From the NCBI GenBank assembly GCA_934447715.1, contig CAKSER010000045.1, forward strand, positions 1 to 11,659: a DNA stretch of 11,659 nt. Reading direction: 5' to 3'. The position numbers and the translations under genes were made by a program. Below the pieces are notes generated by a model that saw only the letters and a program-made list of their open reading frames with translations, ran no database searches and was not told the DNA's origin. Shown one piece after another: positions 6,573-11,659 of this stretch. This DNA is from an uncultured Eubacteriales bacterium. Lineage in GTDB: Bacteria; Bacillota; Clostridia; Oscillospirales; CAG-272. Positions within the stretch are counted from its first letter, which is position 1. The number at the start of each line of letters is the position of its first letter.

Positions 6573-7736
6573 ATGGCAACAGGTGATGAAGTACTCGGCC
6601 AGTTCACTCCCCCCACCGTTGAGGAGAAAAAGGTTGATACATCCCGTAAACTGAGAGTCGGAATTATCGGAACCGGCTGGATTTCCGAATACCACACAAT
6701 GGCATATCAGAAATTCCCGGATGTTGAGGTAGTAGCCGGTGCGGATCTTATCCCCGGCAAAGCAGAAAAGTATTTTAACGGCTTCCCGAATCCGGGCGTA
6801 CACGTTCCGAACGCAAGATGCTACACAAGCCACATCGAGATGCTCGAAAAGGAGAATCTTGACGCGGTCAGCATCTGCACCTACAATGCAACTCATGCAG
6901 AGTGCACAATCGACGCTTTAAAGAGAGGCGTAAACGTTCTTCTCGAAAAGCCGATGTGCGTTACACAGCAGGAGGCTATCGACATCGTTAAGGCCGAAAA
7001 GGAAAGCGGCAAGGTTCTTTCAATCGGATTCCAGCCGCGTTTCGACCCCAACATGCAGATGGTAAAGAAGATCGTTGAATCCGGCATACTCGGAAAGATC
7101 TACTACATCCAGACAGGCGGCGGACGCAGAAGAGGTATTCCGAACAGCACATTCATCGAGAAAAGAACTGCAGGTATCGGCGCAATAGGCGATATCGGAT
7201 GCTACTCTCTTGACATGGTACTTAACGCAATCGGCTATCCGAAGCCTCTTACCGTTTCCGGATACACATCCGCTTACTTCGGACCGAACCCGAAGTACAA
7301 CAACCCGAAGGATGCAGCTCGCTTCGACGTTGATGACTTTGCTGCAGGCTTTATCCGTCTTGAGGGCGACATCATTGTCGACTTCAGAATCGCATGGGCT
7401 ATGCATGTAAACACACCGGGCGACACAATCATCTTCGGTACAGAGGGAGCGCTCAGAATTCCGTCCACAGAGTGCTGGAACGGAACAGTCGGCGGCCCGA
7501 TGATCATTTATCACGATGTTGCAGGCACAATGACAGAAACCGTTATTCCGTCAAAGCCGTACAACACCGCTCTGTTCGAGAACAAGGTTCGTTCCTTCAT
7601 CGACGCGATCAAGGAAAACAAGCCTGCTCCCGTACCTACAAGCCAGATCTTCTACAATCAGGCAATCCTTTCCGGTATCGTTGAGTCCGCTAAGCTCGGT
7701 CACGAGATCGAACTTAACCTCCCGGATCTTTTCTGA
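6573..7736 (+). CDS. Gfo/Idh/MocA-family NAD(P)-dependent oxidoreductase, paralogue B
   Basis: 387 residues, about 73% identical to the preceding gene by hand alignment. It keeps the identical first 20 residues, the GIIGTG dinucleotide loop, the EKP motif (125-127), GDIGCYSLD and the GGGRRRGIP loop. Differences cluster at about residues 66-80, just after the second Rossmann strand (ENNAYVDLNRTEKV in A, NGFPNPGVHVPNA in B). Milder ones lie around 195-199 and 245-252, near the expected active-site entrance or subunit surface. The two enzymes therefore probably share chemistry and cofactor but may differ in substrate. GGAGGA at 6558-6563 lies nine bases before the ATG. It has its own strong promoter, and a hairpin follows the stop. 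A DUF5662 gene begins 93 bp downstream and could receive read-through. Confidence 0.93.
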   Translation: MATGDEVLGQFTPPTVEEKKVDTSRKLRVGIIGTGWISEYHTMAYQKFPDVEVVAGADLIPGKAEKYFNGFPNPGVHVPNARCYTSHIEMLEKENLDAVSICTYNATHAECTIDALKRGVNVLLEKPMCVTQQEAIDIVKAEKESGKVLSIGFQPRFDPNMQMVKKIVESGILGKIYYIQTGGGRRRGIPNSTFIEKRTAGIGAIGDIGCYSLDMVLNAIGYPKPLTVSGYTSAYFGPNPKYNNPKDAARFDVDDFAAGFIRLEGDIIVDFRIAWAMHVNTPGDTIIFGTEGALRIPSTECWNGTVGGPMIIYHDVAGTMTETVIPSKPYNTALFENKVRSFIDAIKENKPAPVPTSQIFYNQAILSGIVESAKLGHEIELNLPDLF

Positions 7737-7753
7737 GAAATTTTCTGAAAACA

Positions 7754-7786
7754 ATAAGCCCGGCGGAAAAGCTCTGCCGGGCTTAT
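7754..7786 (+). terminator. Strong hairpin after the second oxidoreductase, lacking a U tract
   Basis: Perfect 11-bp stem ATAAGCCCGGC/GCCGGGCTTAT, extendable by three further pairs, placed 17 bp after the stop. The sequence after it (CTAAAGAATAC) has no T run, so termination may be incomplete, or the structure may mainly protect the transcript end. Confidence 0.6.
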
Positions 7787-7829
7787 CTAAAGAATACAGC
7801 AATAAATCGTTTAAGGATCGGTAAAAAAC

Positions 7830-8417
7830 ATGGGATCAGTCAATAATGCGGTTAAACATTTCAGGACAATAACAAAGCACAGGCATCAGGTAATCAAGCA
7901 CTGCTTTAAGGTGGGAATTCCGTTTCGGGGTCTTCTGCATGATCTTTCAAAATACGGAGTCACCGAATTTTCAAAGGGAGTCAAATATTATCAGGGCACA
8001 AGAAGTCCGAACGAGGGCGAACGCGAGGCATACGGCTATTCCCTTGCCTGGATTCATCACAAGGGCGTAAACAAGCATCACTTCGAGCATTGGACAGACT
8101 ATGACTATGTAACAAAGAAAATCATTCCGGTAAAAATGCCGAGAAAATATGTTGCCGAGATGTTCTGCGACAGGGTCGCCGCAAGCAAGATTTATCAGAA
8201 GGAAAAGTACAAGGACGACGCGGCGCTTGCCTATTTTATGAAGGGCAAGCCGACAAGATTTATTAATAAGGACACCTCTGACGAGCTGGAGTATCTTCTT
8301 ACAACCCTTGCAGAAAAGGGAGAAAAGGTTGCCTTTGCCGAGGTAAAGAGATATCTTAAGGGTGAAGACATTATTAAACGAGCAGAAAAAACAGAAGAAA
8401 AGTCCGAAAATAAATAA
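7830..8417 (+). CDS. DUF5662-family protein (putative HD-like metal-binding protein)
   Basis: 195 residues resembling the DUF5662 family of uncharacterised Firmicutes proteins; the assignment is from memory of the motif pattern. It is rich in His arranged as in a metal-dependent phosphohydrolase-like helical bundle: H10, H17, H19, H24, then HDLSKYG (37-43), IHHKGVNKHHFEHW (75-88) and a later Asp in FCDR (112-115). The HD pair followed by HH and a distant Asp suggests a divalent metal site, but no reaction is established. The C-terminus (about 185-195) is a charged Lys/Glu tail. AAGGA at 7813-7817 is 12 bases before the ATG, a little far. No separate promoter is evident in the 93-bp gap, so it may depend on read-through past the 7754-7786 hairpin. 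The stop codon touches the tRNA terminator, which faces it from the opposite strand. Confidence 0.85.
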   Translation: MGSVNNAVKHFRTITKHRHQVIKHCFKVGIPFRGLLHDLSKYGVTEFSKGVKYYQGTRSPNEGEREAYGYSLAWIHHKGVNKHHFEHWTDYDYVTKKIIPVKMPRKYVAEMFCDRVAASKIYQKEKYKDDAALAYFMKGKPTRFINKDTSDELEYLLTTLAEKGEKVAFAEVKRYLKGEDIIKRAEKTEEKSENK

Positions 8418-8445
8418 AAAAATCCGCAGCCGAAAGACTGCGGAT
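8416..8445 (-). terminator. Rho-independent terminator of the tRNA gene
   Basis: Perfect 8-bp stem ATCCGCAG/CTGCGGAT (8422-8429 with 8438-8445) followed on the minus strand by six T (8416-8421). It begins nine bases after the tRNA 3' end. In the plus direction the same stem lies just after the DUF5662 stop codon and may serve both transcripts, though the plus-strand tail is not a T run. Confidence 0.88.
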
Positions 8446-8453
8446 AATATGAT

Positions 8454-8526
8454 AGCTGATGATGCGACTCGAACGCACGACCTGCTGATTACGAATCAGC
8501 TGCACTACCGACTGTGCTACATCAGC
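8454..8526 (-). tRNA. tRNA-Thr (anticodon CGT)
   Basis: The minus strand folds into a complete 73-base cloverleaf: acceptor GCTGATG/CATCAGC, D-stem GCAC/GTGC, anticodon stem GCTGA/TCAGC with loop TTCGTAA (anticodon CGT, reading ACG), 5-base variable loop AGGTC, and T-arm GTGCG TTCGAGT CGCAT. The discriminator is T and the CCA end is not encoded. All stems are paired apart from one G-U in the T-stem. It has a near-consensus promoter about 18 bases upstream and a terminator directly downstream. Confidence 0.96.
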
Positions 8527-8543
8527 ATTTGTCAACGGAGGAA

Positions 8544-8572
8544 ATTTTATCACAATTCTTCCGTTTTGTCAA
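8544..8572 (-). promoter_or_regulatory. Strong promoter of the tRNA-Thr gene
   Basis: On the minus strand TTGACA (8567-8572), 17 bp, TAAAAT (8544-8549). The predicted start near 8537 leaves a leader of about ten bases before the mature tRNA. Confidence 0.9.
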
Positions 8573-8670
8573 GTGTTTTATCAATTTAATATCTTCAAGA
8601 GATATCCTAAAAGGATGCTTGACACAGATTACAAGACTTTAAAAGCTCAAAAGGATTTAATGATTTTAAA

Positions 8671-9537
8671 ATGAATTTAACCTCCCCATCGCAGATTAAA
8701 AAGCTAATGGAATCCCACGGGATACGGTTCAATAAGGGCTTCGGGCAGAATTTTCTCGTATCTCCGGAAATCCCGATGCGCATTGCAGACGAGTGCGGCG
8801 CAGATCAAAGCTGCGGAATAATCGAAGTCGGACCCGGAATCGGAACGCTTACATGCGAGCTTGCACAGGTTGCAAAAAAGGTGGTTTCTGTTGAAATCGA
8901 CACCGGGCTTATTCCGGTTTTAAACGAAACGCTTTCCGACCTTGACAATGTAAAAATAATAAATCAGGACATTTTAAAAACCGATCTTAAGGGACTGATT
9001 CGCACGGAATTTGACGGCATGGATATATGCGTCTGCGCAAATCTTCCCTATTATATTACAACGCCTATTCTGATGTTCTTTATCGAATCCGGAATCGAGT
9101 TTAAAAGCATAACGGTAATGGTTCAAAAGGAAGTGGCAATCAGACTGTGTTCAAAGCCGAAGGATCCGGATTACGGCGCAATTACCGCAGCGATTGCAAG
9201 ATACGGAAATGCAAGAAAGCTTTTTAATGTTCCTGCAGGCTGCTTCATGCCGGCACCAAAGGTTGAATCGGCGGTGCTGCAGATCATTCCGCATAATGAA
9301 AAGCCTTATACGGTAAAAAGCGAGGAAATGCTTACAAAGGTGATCCGCGCGGCGTTTTCGCAAAGAAGAAAAACTCTTGTTAACACGCTTTCAGGCTCCT
9401 TTCAGAAGGTCGGAAAGGAGCAGCTCAGGGAAATTGTCCTTTCCTGCGGCTTTTACGAGACGGTCAGAGGCGAGGAGCTCGGAATTAAAGAATTCGCTCT
9501 TCTTGCGGACAGGCTTACCGAGCTTTACGAGGCTTGA
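8671..9537 (+). CDS. rsmA (ksgA): 16S rRNA (adenine1518-N6/adenine1519-N6)-dimethyltransferase
   Basis: 288 residues, the normal length. It uses S-adenosylmethionine to dimethylate two adjacent adenines in the 3'-terminal hairpin of 16S rRNA during late 30S assembly. Visible motifs: GQNFL (25-29), motif I EVGPGIGTLT (52-61), the acidic residue ending strand 2 (Glu75), the D100 region, the catalytic NLPYY (124-128), VQKEVAIRL (151-159), and in the C-terminal helical domain PAPKVESAV (194-202) and FSQRRKTL (229-236). All key residues are intact. The ATG is chosen because it precedes the conserved SPSQIKKLMESHGIRFNK segment; AAGGA at 8651-8655 is 15 bases away, a long spacing. Loss of this methylation gives kasugamycin resistance in known bacteria. 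No strong promoter is visible between it and the divergent tRNA. The GH94 gene starts 73 bp later. Confidence 0.97.
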   Translation: MNLTSPSQIKKLMESHGIRFNKGFGQNFLVSPEIPMRIADECGADQSCGIIEVGPGIGTLTCELAQVAKKVVSVEIDTGLIPVLNETLSDLDNVKIINQDILKTDLKGLIRTEFDGMDICVCANLPYYITTPILMFFIESGIEFKSITVMVQKEVAIRLCSKPKDPDYGAITAAIARYGNARKLFNVPAGCFMPAPKVESAVLQIIPHNEKPYTVKSEEMLTKVIRAAFSQRRKTLVNTLSGSFQKVGKEQLREIVLSCGFYETVRGEELGIKEFALLADRLTELYEA

Positions 9538-9610
9538 AGCTTAATTAAGAAAATTATAAAAATAATTATATATTCAACCAATTCAATCTATTTGTAAAGG
9601 AAACAGCAAA

Positions 9611-11659
9611 ATGAAGTACGGATACTTTGACGACAAAAACAAAGAATACGTAATAACAAGACCGGACACGCCGTCCCCTTGGATGAACTACCTCGGAACC
9701 GGAAAATTCAGCGGAATGATTTCGAACAACGCAGGCGGTCTTGTTTTTGATTCCGATCCCGGAAATCACCGTATTACAAGATACAACCACAACAACCAGC
9801 CGATCGACAGACCGGGTCATTATCTTTATATAAGAGATATGAAAACCGGAGACTACTGGTCGCCGTCCTGGCAGCCGGTGATGCGCGAGCCGCAGTTTTA
9901 CGAGTGCCGCCACGGAATGGGATATACAAGCATCAGCTTCAAATATGACGATGTAAAATCAAATGTAACCTACTTCATTCCGGACGGGAAAAACTATGAG
10001 ATCTGGAAGGTAAAGCTGACAAACGAATCAAGCGAAGCAAAGGAGCTGAAGATTTTCAGCTATATGGAATTCAGCTGCTATTCCGCTCAGTGCGACATCC
10101 TTGCCGAGTGGCCGAGATACTTCTTTGACTGCTACAGATATAAGGACACGGTCGTTTTTGACCCTTCAAACGAGATCACCGATTATGAAAGACGTTATGC
10201 CTTTATGGCAACAAGCCTTAAGGTCGACGGATATGAATGCCAGAAAAAGGCATTTATCGGGAATTATAGAAACGAAGCAAATCCGATTGCCGTCGAAAGG
10301 GGCGAGCTTTCATGCACCGACATAAACGCCGATTATGCAATCGGAAGCCTTTCCGGCTCTGTTTCTCTTGCACCGGGTGAAGAAAAGGAATTTATATACT
10401 GCATAGGCGATGCCGATACGCTTGAGGACGTAACAAAATGCGCAAAGGAAGCAACCGATCTTAAGCTTGCAGAGGCAAATTTTGCTGCTCTGAAGGCAAA
10501 ATGGGACAAGATTCTTTCCTTGCAGCAGGTAAACACCCCCTGCCCCGAGATGAATTCAATGCTTAATGTATGGCATCCGTACGAGTGCCAGATGACCTTT
10601 AACTGGTCAAGATTCATTTCATATTATGAAAGAGGCGTTACAAGAGGCTTCGGCTTCCGCGACAGCATGCAGGACGTCCTCGGAGCAATGTATGCTGACC
10701 CCAAGGCATGCAAGGACAGAATCGAGCTTCTTTTGGGAATTCAGCTTTCAGACGGAAGCGCAAAGAGCGTATACTTCCCTGCGACCAAAACCTCAGAGGG
10801 AGGAGGAAGATCGGATGACCACCTCTGGTCGATCTTCTCGGTCTGCAATTACATAAGAGAAAGCGGAGACTACAGCATCCTTGATGATGTAATCCCGTTT
10901 GTTGACGGCGGCGAAGCTACAGTTACCGAGCATCTTACAAGAGCGCTGGAATTTTCAAGAAAAACGGTCGGCAAGCACGGAATCCCGAAATTCCTTTACT
11001 GCGACTGGAATGACAGCATCAGATTCATCAGCGGAACAACAAACGAAGCGGAAAGCACATTTGTCTTCTTCCAGGCAGCACACGCCGCATATGAGCTGAT
11101 TCAGCTCTTTAAGGCTACAAACAACAAGGAAAAGCTTTCCTTTGCAGAGGAATACTATGAGTGGTGCAGATCGAAATTCGGACAGCTTTGGGACGGAAAA
11201 TGGTTTATACGCGGATATGACGATTTCGGCTATAAGGTCGGAACCGACGAGGATGAGGAAAACAAGGTTTGGCTGAATCCTCAGTCGTGGGCTGTTCTTT
11301 CGAGGCTTCCCTCAAAGGAACAGGGCGACAGCGCGTTTGACAATGTAATGAAATATCTGATGTGCGAATTCGGACTTATATCGCACGCTCCGGCAACCTC
11401 CTACAGAGACTTTTCGAAGAGGGCTTATTTCGGAATTAAAAGCGGCGTAAAGGAAAACGGCGGCGTATTCTTCCATGCAAATACATGGGCTGTAATTGCC
11501 GAAACGCTGCTCAGAAGAAGCGACGAGGCGTTCGAAATCTACCGTGCATCGCTTCCGCCGATGAGGAACGACAAGGCAGACATTACACTCATAGAGCCGT
11601 ATGTATATGCCTCCGCAATGCTCGGAAAGTCGCATGAGCGCTTCGGAGCAGGCTCAAAC
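9611..11659 (+). CDS. GH94 glycoside phosphorylase, cellobiose-phosphorylase-like (partial, C-terminus off the right edge)
   Basis: 683 residues are present; GH94 enzymes usually have about 800-820, so roughly 120-140 are missing. The family cleaves beta-linked disaccharides with phosphate, giving a sugar 1-phosphate, in the cytoplasm. The start (KYGYFDDKNKEYVITRPDTP) and the N-terminal beta-sandwich with ECRHGMGYT closely resemble clostridial cellobiose phosphorylases. The (alpha/alpha)6 catalytic part has GFRDSMQD (349-355 region), DWND (465-468), the segment that carries the catalytic acid in known GH94 structures, and ENGGVFFHANTW (from 615), which contributes phosphate-contacting His. 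Acceptor specificity (glucose, cellodextrin, laminaribiose or another beta-glucoside) is not decided, because residues around DWND and after FNWSR depart from classical cellobiose phosphorylase as I remember it. AAAGGA at 9596-9601 supports the ATG. No clear promoter lies in the 73-bp AT-rich gap, so co-transcription with rsmA is possible. Confidence 0.93.
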   Translation, partial: MKYGYFDDKNKEYVITRPDTPSPWMNYLGTGKFSGMISNNAGGLVFDSDPGNHRITRYNHNNQPIDRPGHYLYIRDMKTGDYWSPSWQPVMREPQFYECRHGMGYTSISFKYDDVKSNVTYFIPDGKNYEIWKVKLTNESSEAKELKIFSYMEFSCYSAQCDILAEWPRYFFDCYRYKDTVVFDPSNEITDYERRYAFMATSLKVDGYECQKKAFIGNYRNEANPIAVERGELSCTDINADYAIGSLSGSVSLAPGEEKEFIYCIGDADTLEDVTKCAKEATDLKLAEANFAALKAKWDKILSLQQVNTPCPEMNSMLNVWHPYECQMTFNWSRFISYYERGVTRGFGFRDSMQDVLGAMYADPKACKDRIELLLGIQLSDGSAKSVYFPATKTSEGGGRSDDHLWSIFSVCNYIRESGDYSILDDVIPFVDGGEATVTEHLTRALEFSRKTVGKHGIPKFLYCDWNDSIRFISGTTNEAESTFVFFQAAHAAYELIQLFKATNNKEKLSFAEEYYEWCRSKFGQLWDGKWFIRGYDDFGYKVGTDEDEENKVWLNPQSWAVLSRLPSKEQGDSAFDNVMKYLMCEFGLISHAPATSYRDFSKRAYFGIKSGVKENGGVFFHANTWAVIAETLLRRSDEAFEIYRASLPPMRNDKADITLIEPYVYASAMLGKSHERFGAGSN

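Noticed and set aside
8604..8616. ATCCT-AAA-AGGAT small palindrome before rsmA
   Set aside because: Only 5-bp AT-rich arms; no placement relative to a convincing promoter.
8619..8646. TTGACA on the plus strand as a promoter for rsmA
   Set aside because: At 16-17 bp spacing there is no acceptable -10 box; the best (TAAAAG) requires a 15-bp spacer.

Overview
The window looks like a chromosomal segment of a moderate-GC Clostridia bacterium, probably Oscillospiraceae/Lachnospiraceae-like. This is inferred from TTGACA/TATAAT promoters with 17-bp spacers, strong AGGAGG-type ribosome sites, a tRNA without encoded CCA, a fused ATPase/FtsX-type ABC transporter, a DUF5662 protein and a cellobiose-phosphorylase-like GH94 enzyme. 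No mobile element, CRISPR array or rRNA is visible.

Left half (1-4935), all on the minus strand. Reading in the direction of transcription from about 5030: an SGNH/GDSL hydrolase (3850-4935) with its own promoter; a membrane-bound GT2 glycosyltransferase (2325-3602) followed 29 bp later by a three-helix membrane protein with a very acidic low-complexity tail (1663-2295); a 109-aa orphan protein with its own promoter and terminator (1167-1496); and the start of an ABC transporter whose ATPase is fused to a permease and runs off the left edge (<1-1012).

Right half (5175-11659), plus strand except the tRNA. Two tandem paralogous Gfo/Idh/MocA oxidoreductases (5175-6344 and 6573-7736, about 73% identical by hand count) each have a strong promoter. 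A DUF5662 protein (7830-8417) follows, then a tRNA-Thr(CGT) on the minus strand as a self-contained promoter-tRNA-terminator unit, then ksgA/rsmA (8671-9537), then the first 683 residues of a GH94 disaccharide phosphorylase (9611 to the right edge).

The most system-like part is the divergent locus centred on 4936-5174. An esterase-type SGNH hydrolase and the first oxidoreductase are fired back to back from two good promoters. Inverted repeats sit in the promoter spacer and at the predicted transcription start of the oxidoreductase. With the second oxidoreductase and the nearby phosphorylase this suggests a small glycan/glycoside-processing neighbourhood (deacylation, sugar-ring oxidation or reduction, phosphorolysis). 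The functional link is inference. The oxidoreductases share an identical 20-residue N-terminal extension that differs only by synonymous codons, so that segment appears to be under selection.

No gene-free stretch exceeds 300 bp. The longest are 3603-3849, 4936-5174, 6345-6572 and 8418-8670, and their contents (promoters, hairpins, tRNA) are listed.
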